NCBI RefSeq assembly: GCF_040436345.1
Contig: NC_133236.1
Location: 9,946,165 to 10,010,164 of the forward strand
DNA from: Pagrus major
Taxonomy: Eukaryota > Chordata > Actinopteri > Spariformes > Sparidae
DNA length: 64,000 nucleotides
Direction: 5' to 3'
Below the pieces are notes generated by a model. The model saw nothing but the letters and a program-made list of their open reading frames with translations, searched no databases and had not been told where the DNA came from. Both the position numbers and the translations under genes were made by a program. This document shows positions 1 to 12,469 of the stretch, one piece after another. Position 1 is the stretch's first letter; each line of letters begins with the position of its first letter.

Positions 1-500
1 TGAGCTTTGACTCAGTTTGTCATTGCCATCATATAAAGACAGTCTACATCATGGTCTGGGTGAATACTCATTCTAATTGGCTGCAGAGTGTCAATTATAT
101 GTCTTAAATAATGTGCCATGACAAGTTAAAAAACTAAGTACATAAAAACATTTTCTAGATAAGAAAAAGTGTTAAAGTAGTCCCAAAATTGGGTCAGTAA
201 TCATTCTGTAAGAACAGTGATTTTCTTCACTGCTGGGGTTTTTTGGAACAAGCTGACACACTTTGAGAAAATACCATTACAAACTGACACCCAGTCACAA
301 AAAACAGCTTTCAGATGAACCCTCTATCACCCTGCCCACACAGTTTGTTAGAACCAGCAAAACCAGATATCAGTGCAGTAAGTCAACTATTTTAACAATA
401 AATTTAACCTGAGTATTCACTCCAATATTCACCACACACATTCTGATGTTTGGAACTGTTTGTGTGTTTATTTTATCAGGATGAGACCAGCCTTTCTTAC

Positions 501-3500
501 CGGCTGTCCCTGTCCCACAACAGCAGGCGGATGTGGTTGATGATGGACGCCTGGCCCAATTTGACCTGGATCCCAGCCCTGCCGTCCTCCTCAATGGGAT
601 GTCTTGAGAACCCGTGGTCCAGGTCGTAGTTCTGGGTGTCACCGTCCAGCAGCGCAGACTTGAGCTCCCCTTTCACCACCTGAGCTCCGTACTTCATGGT
701 GGCAATGTTCTCCTCTGGGACTGAAACCAGAGAAGAAGACATGTATATGCAAATAAGACATGAAATAGACAGATCATTTGAAAATTTGAAGAACACATAG
801 CTGTACTAAAAACATAAAGCAGATGGAGGAGTAAGAGCACTGACTGAGCATGCCGCGGTAGTTGAGGTCCATGTTGCGGCTCTCTGAGCGGGTCTTGATG
901 GCATCTAGCAGGTCGTCAGGGCTCAGCAGGCCAGACGGTCGCACCACATTCAGCATTTCTGTCAGGGTCATGAGGGGCAGCCGCACCGCTGCCATCACTT
1001 CCTGTGTGTCGGTCCCCTCCACGTGCTGCCGGCACCAACGACACAAGGCCTGGAAGATCTCCTTTTCACTGGCAGCAAACGAGTCCCGTCTGACCACAGT
1101 CAGCAGAGCCATCTGCAAACACAGGTATTTTAATCAAACAGGTGTTGAAGTCAAAATAGCAAACATGTAGTGGCTAAAGCTTCTCATGCCCCATTTTCAC
1201 TGTATTGTACAGCTCGGCTCAACTGTACTCTTTTTTGTTTTCAGGTGGAATAAAAACACTGCAGACCACTGATTGGTCAGAGAGATTTGTCACTTGCACA
1301 TAGCGACCAAAACTTTTTTATTTACTCAACCCAGAAAACTTTTTAAAATGGCAGCCCACAAAATTATGACATTGTCCACAGACTCTCTTTGGTTGCAGAT
1401 GAAATGATCTCCTCCATTTTTGCTGAATGTTTCACACTCACAACAGTTTCAACCAGCACTGCGATAATAATAAGATGAAGAATCCTGCCTAAATTAAAGG
1501 GGTACAATCTGCAGTGGAAAATTAATTAAAGAAAAGTACCTGGCACCAAAAGCACATTGAGTCGAGGTGAGCCGAACCGTACCTTGCAGTGGAAATACAG
1601 CATTTGTGATGAATGTTTGCTTGTTTTCCTGCATTTCCTATCAGTATTAATTAAATACATGGTGATAGCTGGCCAGACAAAGAAAGAGTAACGTTACTTT
1701 GGGCTCTGAAAATTTGAGATAAGAATTTGTCACAAGCCAAATGTTTTTGATCAATATTTATATTGAATTGATAATTGAAAAAAAGAAACAAGATCAGGTC
1801 AGCAATGCAATATCAGTTAAACAGTTGAAAAATATCTTTACCTGGGAATGCAAAGATTATGGGATTGCTTCTGTGTGATAAACTTTACTTGAAGTTGCAT
1901 CAAGTGACATGCTGTGTCTTAAGAGCCTGTGGTTTCAGACACACATGCTTTTCAGGCTGAACTCTGTTGCACTGTCTTGTAAAATCCCTTACCTGCCACT
2001 AGAGGCCACTGTATCTCAGGTTTATGATCCACCAAAGCCACATTAGAGACATCCACTTCCTAGATTATTCTAAAATTTCAAACAATTTACACAATATATG
2101 AAGAAATGAAGGCTAGCCTAATGTAGGAAAGAACCAGATGAAATCCTAACAAAACATTATTTTACAATCCTGCAGCTTCTTACCTTTGAGAGTGTGAGGA
2201 AGCCGTCAGAATTCAACACTTCAGGTGCATGTCTGTCCATATAGGCACAGCAGGCTGCACTGAGCGCACTTAGGGAGTACAGACTGGCCACATCGAAAAC
2301 CAGGCAGACGTTGTTGGTGTGGAGGATGGTGCGGAGGAACTCGGAGGTGGAGTCCTCCAGTGGCTGGAGGCCGTAGCGGTGAGCCAGGCCCAGGAAGTCC
2401 AGCAGCACCTCTTCCCGGGCGGAGCTGAGGCTGGCCCGGCCCGTGTACAGGTAGTGTAGCAGCATCGAGAAGGCTTCGGCCCGTGTCTCCTCGAGACACA
2501 CCTCGGCCTGAGGCTGGGACTCTTTCATCCCACCGTACAGAAGCGCCCTAAAAGGAAGTTGGAGACCATTCAGTATGTTTTCTAATTAACTTTCTCCACT
2601 GAAATTTCAACAGGTCTTACTCTTACAAGTGTGGAGCTTTGAAATGTCTGAACCAGCTGCCAGCAGCCTGACACCAACACATTCTGACAGTAGCGAATAA
2701 CAAAAACTGACAAGGCATGAAAATTGTGTAAATCACATATACAGGATTATACGCTCCTGGTGAGCACAAAACACAAATATTGTGCGTTTGGAAAACTTGT
2801 AAAATTGCTGTAAGATACAACACAAACACCAGATGTTAGTAATTTCACTTGCGCTGCAAAGATTAGACAATTAATCAAAAAGTCGACTGGAGGAAAATGA
2901 ATCACCAACTATCTTGATAACAATTAAGTCTTTTTTAAAGCAAATTAACTCAAACATTTGCTGGTTCCAGCTTCTTACATGGTTTGTTGCTTTTCTTTGT
3001 CATTTATGAAAGCAAACGAAGAGTCGTTGGGTTTTGGACTGTTGGTTGGACAAAAGAAACACAATTTAACATGTCACTTTAGCCTCTTGGAAATTGTGAC
3101 ATTTTATAGACTAAACAATTAGTATGGAAAATAGGGAAAAGATTCAGCAGACTAATTGATAATAAAAAAAAATAACAGCTTATTCAACTTACTGTCACAT
3201 AACATGAAGAAAATCTGCAAATCCTCACAATAAAGAAGCTGGAACAAAGACATGTCTGGCATTTGTGCTTCAAAGTGTATTTGGGCTTGTGGATTTCAAC
3301 AACTCTCTGGACAAGCAGTGCTTACAGGTAGAGTTGTCCCGATCCGATCACGTGATCGGAAATCGGGGCCGATCACGTGATTGCAGACTCGATCCGGACT
3401 CGGACGTTATGAGCCGATCAGGGATCGGATATATATATATGTACATATATATATTGAAAGTAGGGCTGAACGATTGATCGTTTTCTGATCGAAATTGCGA

Positions 3501-5214
3501 TTTCAGACAACGCGATCATGTGATCGCCAAAGCTGCGGTTTTTGCAGCGCTCCTGACTGACCCAGGATCTGTTGTGTCAACTATTTTACACATACATGCC
3601 GTCTCTTTACCATCCTGCCAAGCTCACCGATCAGAAGCGGCATGCTACTCTGGATAGGTCACGCTAACCAATCAGTATTAACCTGCTCCTTAACGTTATC
3701 TGAAATGGCTCCAGCTGGACCAGAAGCGGAGTTAGGGGATTTAATCCCCAAGAAAAACAGCACGTTGGTCATTTGGGAGTATTTCGGGTTTGAGGCTGCA
3801 GACGTGCACCAGAAACAGGTACTGTGCAAAACCTGTCGCGCTAAAGTTGCAACATCCAGCGGAAACACAACCAATTTATACCGGCAATTGAAAAATCACC
3901 ACAGGCATTTGCATGACGAGTGCATAACGAAAAAGTCCGGTGAAAATGATACTCAGGCCCACTGTAGCAAACAGACTACAATTACAGCATCTTTTGCCAA
4001 CTTGGGAACTTGGGGCAGGATCAAGAAATAAGACTCAATAGTGACACGACGGCCGTTGCGGCCGTTAGGGTAACTGCAGCCATCAGCCGTGCATGTTTCT
4101 TGTTAATAAATACATTTGGAAGCAATTTTTAACTTTAGTTTTCATCCTTGCATTAGAGTAATAGCATTTAATGTTTTAATGTTACTGTACAATGTGAATA
4201 TTGCACTGAAAGCTTGATTTGAAGGAAATCGTGAATCAAATTGAAATCGCAATATCTGCCAAAAAAAATCGCAATTAGATCTTTTCCTAAAATCGTTCAG
4301 CCCTAATTGAAAGTCATTATTTTTATCAGTTTTTAATATATTGGCTATTGGTGATTAAACATAAATTCGAATAAAATTAGTATTTACTACCACCGCACCG
4401 CACCGAATCAGACCTTGTCTGTGTGTGTCACATGACACACAGCCAGAGCCCTTTCTGCAAGAGACAGACAGCTCGCAGAAACACCGCATGCGCGCAGAGC
4501 ACGCCTGTTTGTTTTGAAGCTGAAGCAGCCCTCTGCTATCATGTCTGTTGTGTGGGCATTTTAAGTTAAGCTGCTATATTTGTACTAGACTATATTGAGT
4601 CTGTGATATACTAGACTATTGAGTCTGTGATTGCACTAAGTTCTAATGTTGCACTAGTAGTTGTTCTACTTCTAATGTGAAGAATATTTTTTTGTACTGA
4701 CTTAAGAATGTTCAAGCTGCCTACCTCCTATGTGCTCAGTTTACAACAGTACACGTGTTAAAATATAATAAAAGGGACATCCTGCACAATTTTCTTTTCT
4801 CTTCTTCATTTTTTATTGTTTTATAAAAGTATCGGATCGGGACTCGGTATCGGCAAGTCCTCAAAATCAAAGGACTCGGACTCGGACTCGGGGGCAAAAA
4901 AACCTGATCGGGACATCCCTACTTACAGGAGTTAGCTTACCAAAGGATCTGTCGAAGTGACTAAACACAGGTGTCAGGAAGCACTGGGTAGACATTTACA
5001 TGTACCTGAAGTAGTGACATCGAGCTGCCAGGATGACCCGGTGCGCCGGGAAGCGCTTTCCCTCCACGATGAAGGTGACATCGCTGTACTCCTCGCCAAG
5101 CACCAAGGCTCCCAACTGCTCCGACAGCAGGTGGATGTGGTCGATCTCCGATACGGAGGCCAGTGGACGCAGAGGGTGGCTGTTACTCATGGTCGACGGC
5201 TGCCAGAGTCACAT
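501..5214 (-). CDS. btbd9: BTBD9, 5' coding exons (partial gene, continues left of window)
   Basis: Four minus-strand coding exons join in frame: 5190-5006 (ATG at 5190), 2547-2184, 1112-845 and 720-501, all with GT/AG sites. The joined protein starts MSNSHPLRPL, then has the BTB/POZ domain (DVTF...KRFPAHRVILAARC in exon 1, through exon 2), the BACK region (exon 3, ending NYRGML) and the start of the first discoidin-like (F5/8 type C) domain (exon 4, PEENIATMKYG to LLLWDRDSR). This matches vertebrate BTBD9 closely, a BTB adaptor of the Cullin-3 ubiquitin ligase type linked in mammals to sleep, iron handling and synaptic function. The C-terminal half lies beyond position 1. An acceptor at 5216/5215 suggests the first coding exon begins at 5214. 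All exons are open, so the gene looks functional. Long introns (to 2.5 kb) hold repeats. Confidence 0.95.
3461..4305 (+). mobile_element. Second hAT-type element, nested inside the first, with a BED-finger ORF
   Basis: Terminal inverted repeats TAGGGCTGAACGATT (left) and the matching AATCGTTCAGCCCTA (right) bound 845 bp. An exact 8-bp duplication ATTGAAAG flanks it at 3453-3460 and 4306-4313. It carries one open frame on the same strand (next entry) but no catalytic transposase region. It must have inserted after the outer element because its duplicated target is outer-element DNA. Confidence 0.9.
3702..4031 (+). CDS. BED-type zinc-finger protein fragment (hAT transposase N-terminus only)
   Basis: From the internal Met at 3702 the product is about 109 residues. 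It begins MAPAGPEAEL, then VIWEYFGF and a CxxC (LCKTCRAKV) followed by NTTNLYRQLKNHHRHLH. This is the BED finger layout (aromatic entry, C-x2-C, H-x3-5-H) that opens hAT transposases and ZBED proteins. The frame stops soon after the finger (GRIKK) and lacks the RNase H-like catalytic core and the C-terminal dimerisation segment. It is therefore either a decayed internal-deletion derivative or a DNA-binding-only product. The frame also stays open upstream to an ATG at 3642, outside the typical BED N-terminus. I see no sign that btbd9 transcripts splice to it. Confidence 0.7.
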   Translation, partial: EMAPAGPEAELGDLIPKKNSTLVIWEYFGFEAADVHQKQVLCKTCRAKVATSSGNTTNLYRQLKNHHRHLHDECITKKSGENDTQAHCSKQTTITASFANLGTWGRIKK

Positions 5215-5585
5215 CTGATACAGGAGGAGGCAAACCAGACATGAGCGCAAACCAGAGGCACAGCCGGGGGGTTGGATCAGAGCACAGAGCTAGCTTAATG
5301 CTAATGCTAACTAGAATATCATCGTATCTAACGGCAGGTGAAAACAAACGCTGTAAGCTAACGTTACGATACAAATGCAAGTATTTTTAAGGTCTGTTGT
5401 TGATATTTTAGCAAAAGAACGCAAACAGCAGGTTAAAAATACTCTGGAGAATGTGACAGCGATAACTAGCTAAGATGTTTCTTGTTTACAGCCGCTGCTG
5501 TCGCGGACATTTGACACCTGAACAGACGTTAGCTAACAGCTAACTAACGTTCCCTTTCTCTCCTCGTTTGGTCCTTTAAACTCAC

Positions 5586-5748
5586 CGAGCAGCTCTCATT
5601 CACTCCCGTGTTTTAATAAAGATGATTTTAAAAATATAGTCGTGTTTTGTCCACTGTGAAGGTAAAAAAAATCAGCACCAAATTTACAATCCTTCCAACA
5701 TCACAGCGACGGAAACCGATTCTGGGTCAACGGGCAGGCACTTCCGGT
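5586..5748 (-). promoter_or_regulatory. btbd9: Probable non-coding first exon and promoter side of btbd9, with ETS site
   Basis: A strong minus-strand donor (CTCG|GTGAGTTT) lies at 5585/5584 and would splice to the acceptor at 5216/5215 just ahead of the btbd9 start codon. This leaves a 5' non-coding exon of roughly 160 bp. A consensus ETS element, CCGGAAGT on the minus strand (5747-5740), sits at its upstream edge. ETS sites of this form are common at TATA-less housekeeping promoters. The exon limits are inferred from splice motifs only; the transcription start is not known. Confidence 0.5.
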
Positions 5749-6690
5749 ATGAAAAACAGTTTTTCAAAATAAAGGTGCCCAAGAAAGCCTATTAACAATT
5801 TCCGTGCGACAGAAGTTTTACTAATTAAAAACTCTAAATGAGTTCTTTTAAAAATGCGTTACATTACGTTTTAAATGCATTCTGCAGAAAATACATATAT
5901 GTAAGTGGTGGGTTAAACTTTGCAGATTAATTTTTAAAAACTATAATGTGCATATAATATACAATGCATTGTTACTCAGTAAATTAAAACACCCAACAGT
6001 ATGTAATATAGGTTAGTTTACCACACCCAACATAAAAATACTGCTAACTGCCTCAGTAAAATATTCAAATGGTATAATATATAGTAATATTACACTGACA
6101 GAAGCCATTTTACCTGAATAATCAGTACTGTTGGTAAAACTCTTTACTTGTAAGACGTTTACTTGAGTTAGAGTACTGGGGCTAAATGTATCTTTATGTT
6201 TATTTTAAGGTACAATGTACATTAATTAACATGAATGCCAGAGTCTATCATGTAAATGTGCCAGATTTAACCATACAGGCTCATTTTCAACTGTCATCAT
6301 TTATGTAGTTCAAATAAATCATGTCTCACCTCAACTCCTTTCAGTTTTTGCTTTGAATACTTTAATGCCGGGATATTTAAAGCATACACAATCAAATTAT
6401 TGCATATTGAATTAAAAAATAGCAACAATAATGAAAAAAAAGAGAAAATATAGTGCACAACAGTAAGTTCATCAAGCAAATTGTATTATATATTATGCTA
6501 GTTTACATTTTAAGCATCCACCCGTATATACAGTATGTTGAGTCATTGCTTCTCCTTTTTACATTCTGCCACATGTTAACCCACTACACCTCCACTATAA
6601 GAAGCTTTATACAATGATTTATCCTGAAAATGATCATTAAAAACATTAACAGAGATTAACAAAGATCTCATCACATGAGCCTGGTTTGTT
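5749..6690. other. Intergenic spacer between btbd9 and the receptor cluster
   Basis: A+T-rich sequence without a supported gene, strong repeat or splice-ready exon. It separates the btbd9 5' end from the tail exon of receptor R1. Both genes lie on the minus strand, so this holds the 3' flank of R1 and the upstream flank of btbd9. Confidence 0.5.
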
Positions 6691-9600
6691 TCATTTTTTG
6701 ACGGTGGCGTAGAGGCAGCTGGGATCAGTGGAGGGAGCTTTCACAGTTGTGTAGGTCACTTCACCGCTGTCTTCATAATCGTTTTTACCCCGAACCTGGC
6801 AGGAAAAAACACAATATAAATATAACAGCAGGACAAATGGAAACCATGACAACATACTACAACACCTTCAAAGATGACAGTGCAAAGGAGCATTAACATA
6901 TCCAGCAGTACATCAATAAATGTGACAAAATGCAAACTTACCTTAGCTTTGCTGTGAGCGTTCTTGGTGTAACTGATGGAGGCGTAGTGAACACCATCTT
7001 CAGGATCAGCCTACACACAGAAGACAACATGGCTGCATAGTGAGAAGTAGATTTATACACTAACTTTTCAAGGATGTCATATTATGTCACTTTCAACTGA
7101 TGTGTCAAAATGTTTGTATTCATTTGTTTGACATCATGTTCTTTTCTGGTGCATCTGACTTCCCTTTTCCTCTAAACTGCACATTCTCACGCCCTCAAGA
7201 CTGTACAGGCTGTAAACACAGTTATATTTCAGAGGGTGTTACACTGTACAGGGTGTAGCGTGTGATCTCACCGTGCCCTGACTGGTTTCTGGAGCAGACT
7301 GAGCTTCTGCTGGGTTTGAGGTCAGTCCCTGAATAAACACAGTTTGGTCAAAAAGTATCTTACACTTCACGCAATACAGATGTTGTACAACATATGCAGT
7401 ACATCTGCACAAGATTCAGGGACAGGTAGTGTGAGTGTCAAAACATCTTCAAATCTACAACTTCAGTGTGTCAAGAATGTACAGAGGCCTGGAGTGGCTA
7501 TTAAGGGTAAATTGTATATATGTTGTGGCCATGTTTAACTACATGAGTGTCGAAAATGTCACAGGCTGCACACCAGATACAATTTATTCCCTCTTTTTGG
7601 TAAGTTTGTGCACAGGATATAAGTTGATACACAGAGAGCCAACACAACAGACCAGCTGTGTCGATCTGTTATTGTGAATAACACTAACATTACAGCATCT
7701 TGTTGAGCAATAAAGGAGTTGTGAAAGTTTATCATCATCCTGCTTCATTAGCACATCATCATGACCCATGTGGGGAAATCACACTCCACAGCAGATTTAA
7801 GCAGCTGCTGTGGAGATGGTATCCACCTTCAAACACCTGGGCCTACACACCTCCAATGACCTCACGTGGACCACCAACACAGCTAGCATCATAAAGAAGG
7901 CCCACCATCGCCTGTACTTTTTTTAGGAGGCTGAAGCAGGCCCTGCTGTCCTGACCTCTTTTTACCGGTGTGTGGTGGAGAGCATACTGACATCCCCCAT
8001 CACTGTTTGCTATGGCAACTGCTCTGCGGCTGACAGGAAGGGGTTGCAACAAGTGGTTAAATCTGCTCAAAAAATAACCAACAGCAGCCTCCCTTCCTTT
8101 GAGGACAGTTATGTCAGCAGGTGCAGAAGCAGAGCGTCATGTAACATCCCACCCACCCGGCACACCAACTGTTCACTCCCCTCCCGTCAGGCAGACGGCT
8201 GCATAGCCTCAAAACCAGAACAACGAGGCTGAAGTGCAGCTTCGCGGCTATTGATGCACTATTCCTTTAACATGCTGCTTGGTTTTTAACTATGTGTTTT
8301 ATTTATCATAGGTTTTAGGAAATGTATTTATTATAGGGTCTATTTTAGTTAGCAAATGTTGTTCCTTCATTTTTTAAACGTCTATTGACAATGTCTCAGC
8401 TACAGAATCAGAATTTATAGTGAAGAACAATTTAAAAAACTCACAACATTGTCCTCCATCTGTGATTTGTTCTCTGAAAAGACAAAAAGGAGAATTGAGT
8501 TCAGCTTCCACAGAGAAAATCCACTTTTATTAAAACGTTTTATCTAAAAAAAATTCATGAGCTCTCACCTTCAGCTCTCTTCTTTCTGAGGACTTTCACA
8601 ACAATTATTAAAAGTGCCACTAAGACCACAGCCAGAATGATGAGCAGCCACCGCCAATCTGGAAAGAAGAAAATATTTGAAGCATGTTGGCTGCAGCTTC
8701 CTGTTCAGTTCAAAATCATTCAGCTAAAACAGAAGAGTTACATGAGATCTTCAACAGTGTTTGTTTACCATCATTTTTTTGATGGTTTCAGTTAACATCA
8801 AACACTTTCAGTACAAAAACTCCAACATCCAATTCATTTAACTCAAGGTCCACTTACTAATTCTTCCCAGAGCTTTCAACTGCATGTTGCATTCAATATG
8901 TGGTTAAAAGAGGGAAAAAGAGAGGGAGAGAGAGAGAGGGAGGGGGGAGAGAGAGACAGAGAGAGACAGTACAAACAGACAGATGTTTGATTCAAAATGT
9001 TGAGTCACTACCTATTGGTTTTGTTGAAGCATCATTGGTTGCAGAGATGGTTCCTGCTTTTGTGTTTTTTTCCATTATTTGTGTTAATTTAGTCGTTGTC
9101 CTTGGTTTTGTTGTTGTTGTTGTTGTTGTTGTTGTCTCCTCACCTGAACAGATAAACACAACTCAACAAACTGTTCAGCACAAAACTTGTTGTGATGTAA
9201 TATTAAAACTTCAAATCCTTAAAATAAACAAATATTTTCTGTAATTATTCACATCAGTTTGAAGATCAACGTATTCTCACCTGGTTTCTTTCCTGATGAC
9301 TGAAGTCTGAAGGGAAACAGCTGCTGCTCTTTGTTACCATCAGTCACTGAACACTTCAGAAATTTAAACCCTGACTCATAAATGTGATGAGAAGTCAGAA
9401 CACGCACAGAGGCAGAGCAGGAAGACTGTGATGTAGTTACACCTTCTTTATCTTTATCCACCTCTTTACCCTCATACAGCCACTTCACTGTGTGTTTACA
9501 TCGTCCATATGTCGACACAGAGCAGCTTAATGTCACCACATCAGTGTCTCTATGTTCAGTCACTGGTGAAGATGGAGATATTGTGAGAGAAAGACAACAA

Positions 9601-10342
9601 GAGTAAAATTAACTTCATCACTGTGATCATAATTATTGTAATGTTTCACAGTTTGATCTGAAAACATTATGATGTAAATACTCACTGGAGACAGCAGACA
9701 GATAAACCACAGAGTCTGGAACTTGATGTATGTGTGATTTGTACTGCTGACAATCATAACGACCAACATCCTCGACTGTGACATTCTTTATAACCAGAGA
9801 ACAGTTCTCTGTAACACTCAGTCTGTCTGATTTAGCTTTGGCATTTTCATCAATCCGTCCGAGATCAACCAGCACTACTACTGATGTGCTACTTGAACCA
9901 CTGAAGAGCCATGTTGTGCTGTCACAGTTATTCTGACCATCCATGACATTGTTACAAGGCAAAGTGGCATTATCTTTAACTCTGACAGTGACGGAGGAGA
10001 CAGGCTGTCCGGTCACTGCTGCTGAGAAGAAGAGACAAAAACATAAACAATAAAGAGAAATAAAAATATGACTATTAGTGTCAATTTGAGGATAATTTTG
10101 GATTAAAAATAATTGCAAATATGCCTCATCCTCTTTTCTGTTTCCCAGAATGCATCAAATTCACTATTGCTTGACTGTCATGCCTAACTGAAGGTTAGGT
10201 CATAAAGTCCCATTAATCATATTGATAAATTAGATTTTTTAATGTGTCAGTCAGTCATATACACGTCATATGTATCCTCACCTTTAAAGTGAAGCACCAG
10301 CATCAGAAATAAAGACATTTTAATCCATCTGAATTCAACCAT
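6691..10342 (-). CDS. R1: two-Ig-domain inhibitory-type receptor with ITIM tail (complete)
   Basis: Nine exons join to 386 aa: 10342-10282 (signal, MVEFRWIKMSLFL), 10021-9686 (Ig D1), 9562-9281 (Ig D2), 9143-9012 (Thr-rich stalk), 8658-8569 (TM, about residues 272-293, then RKKR), 8473-8445, 7328-7272, 7010-6942 and 6795-6691. All have GT/AG sites and no internal stops. D1 has C...C-x-STTW...ENCSLVIKNVTVEDVGRYDC; D2 has LSC...GRCKHTVKW...SSCSAS...KCSV. The tail has VHYASI (Tyr338) and VTYTTV (Tyr367), both matching the ITIM consensus, plus SYTKN (Tyr343) and CLYATV (Tyr381). Expected role: surface receptor recruiting SHP-type phosphatases in leukocytes; the ligand is unknown. The plan is like teleost DICP or CD300-like receptors; the exact family is not settled. 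A LINE fragment sits in the 8445-7328 intron. Confidence 0.88.
7790..8400 (+). mobile_element. 5'-truncated LINE (L2/Rex1-like), decayed, in an R1 intron
   Basis: The plus strand encodes the C-terminal part of a non-LTR reverse transcriptase. It has a TFKHLGLH...DLTWTTNTASIIKKAHHRLY stretch, then FYRCVVESILTSPITVCYG and the LP..EDSYVSRCR..A tail. There is a stop and a frame change near 7925, so it is dead. It lies antisense to R1 between the 29-bp and 57-bp exons. Confidence 0.75.
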
Positions 10343-12430
10343 CGTGCCTCTCTCTTCTCTCTCTGCTCCCTGTACTTGTACGTCTCTAAACTTCTCACAG
10401 AGAAGTAATTAGTAAAGTGTCACTTCTTCATCGTGGCTGTCATCTATTTTTTCACTCACATCGCAGTTGTTGCCGACCGCATCAGCTTTAACGCCCTCCT
10501 TCACCGATGCCTGACATGAGCTGTTGTGTGGTTTACACCGACTTGCAAGTACCTGGAATAAGTGAGAACTGACCATCGTGGTTTCCACAGTTTCCTCTTT
10601 TCGTGACTAAAGTCAAGTCAGTTTCCTTTAATCATTTTCTCATATAAAACATCAAAGATAATCTGAACAGACATTTAGATGTTAATATTACTGCATGTAA
10701 ACGATAACAGGAGACAAAAGAACAGTACACTGCAACTCAACACAAGCACGTTAAAGCTCCTGACAGCGAGTGTATCAAGCAAAATGTTCCATATATTATG
10801 CTCATTCACATTTCAAACAGCCACAAAATGTTGTGTTATTACCAGTGGTGGATGGAAATGTACTCAAGTACTATACTTAAAGGGTAACTCCACCAATTTT
10901 CCACATTAAAGTGTGTTTACAGGTCTCGGGGAGTGCTACTGCATGTGTGAAAAAAGTAGTTTACCATTTTGTGGCTCAACAGGAAGCTGCATGTAATCTG
11001 ATAAACTGCTTCCAGTGATGTCACTCAGTGGCTAAGTTGCATTTTGGGTAATGTAGGCATGGGTTTTGAAAGGCAGTCCACCGGTCTAACATTGCACTCC
11101 TAGGCTAGTTCAAGGTCAAATCAACAAATAAACAAACTAGATGACAAACTAGCATGTATGAATTTTTGCCATCTCACCAATAACGTGTCTGGATGTTTCA
11201 GTAGTGCGTCAAACTCCAATAAGCCAATGAGTGATCGTGTAGACAACTGACCCACTCGCTCTTCTTTCTCCTCTCTCCTGAGGCACTTATACACCAGCCT
11301 CCGGATGATTGATGCATCATGTAGATAATGAGATTTCAAATCCAGCAATCTATAGTTTATATCAGTCTTTAAAGCCCTAAACTTTAACAGAAAACTTTGT
11401 GGGAATTATGCAAGTTTATGCAGTTTCATGCATTTTGCACCTACACACTAGTTTCTGACTATTTAATATGAGCAGAGTTAGAGTAAATTAGGAAATAAAT
11501 AACTATTGTCATAAACAACTACTGTTACTCTCAGGCAGGGGTATTTTGAGGTTATAAAATGGCAAGTATTTGGCGTTCAATAAAGGTACATCTTTCCTTT
11601 TTTTTTCTTTTCTTTTCTTTTCTTTTCTTTTCTTTTCTTATTTTATCTTACCTCAAAACCTGGCACATACATTACCCACAATGCAACTGAGCCACTGACT
11701 GACATCACTAGCAGCTCCTCTGGAGCCACAAAAGACTTAATACTAGTTTTTCACATCAGTAGTTCTCCCCTGAACACAATGTGTTAAAGTGGTGTACACT
11801 GGTTAAACTTTAAGTACAAATTCAAGGTACTTGTACTTTCCATTAATGCAACTTTATATTTCTACTCTACTATGTTTGTCTTTGGTTACAAGTTACTTCT
11901 CAGATTACAGTTTTTCATGCTCTTCCTGTCCAGTGAAAACCACGTACCTCCAGATTTGTTGATGTTGAATCTGTGTGATAAACTGATAGAAGAGTTGAGA
12001 AAAATCTCCTCCTTCCTAAACTAATTAAACTAGCTGGAAACTTCATCATCATAAAGCTGAAAACAGGCTGTTCTTCTGACACCATGAAACCTTTTAGAGA
12101 TATGTGGTTCTCACAGGACAGCCACAGCCAACAGTATAGGAAGGTGTTAAAATGAGCTCAGCCTGAAACATCTACAGCAGTAAAACGACACATACGCATT
12201 AATGCAGCAGTAATATTGATCCAAAAACATCTGACATAACAGAAAACACTGACAGGGACCAATTTACTGCAGAATGAGTACTTTTACTTCTAATACTTGA
12301 AGCACATTTTGCTAATATTTTCTTACTTTTATCTCAGTAAGGCTTTCAATGCAGGACTTTTACTTGTACGGAGTATTTTCACAATATGGTATTTGTACTT
12401 GGACTTAATCAAAGGATCTCTGTCTTTCAT
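10343..12430. repeat. Intergenic block duplicated at 25551-27420
   Basis: No gene is supported here. Most of the block matches 25551-27420, including the ATTACTGCATGTAAACG, GTCTCGGGGAGTGCTAC and ACAGGGACCA stretches and a (TTTTC)n tract (11599-11640 against 26860-26882). The match continues left through the R1/R3 signal, D1 and D2 exons. It is the upstream flank of R1 and the 3' flank of R2. Confidence 0.75.
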
Positions 12431-12469
12431 CAAAGTAAAATCTTTGTAATGAATTGAGCTGTAACTATG

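Larger units (their letters stand above)
3329..4921. mobile_element. hAT-type DNA transposon (outer element) in a btbd9 intron
   Basis: The ends are inverted: left TAGAGTTGTCCCGATC and right, reverse complemented, TAGGGATGTCCCGATC. An exact 8-bp target-site duplication CTTACAGG flanks it at 3321-3328 and 4922-4929. Eight-base duplications and TAG-type ends fit the hAT superfamily. Subterminal CGGACTC/GATCGG motifs recur near both ends. No long transposase frame survives outside the nested insert, so it is non-autonomous. It lies in the first long intron of btbd9. Confidence 0.85.

Noticed and set aside
9560..10118. Extended frames through the introns around the R1 Ig exons (also in R3 and R5)
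   Set aside because: Splice sites and phase define the exons as 10021-9686 and 9562-9281; the extra residues are intron.
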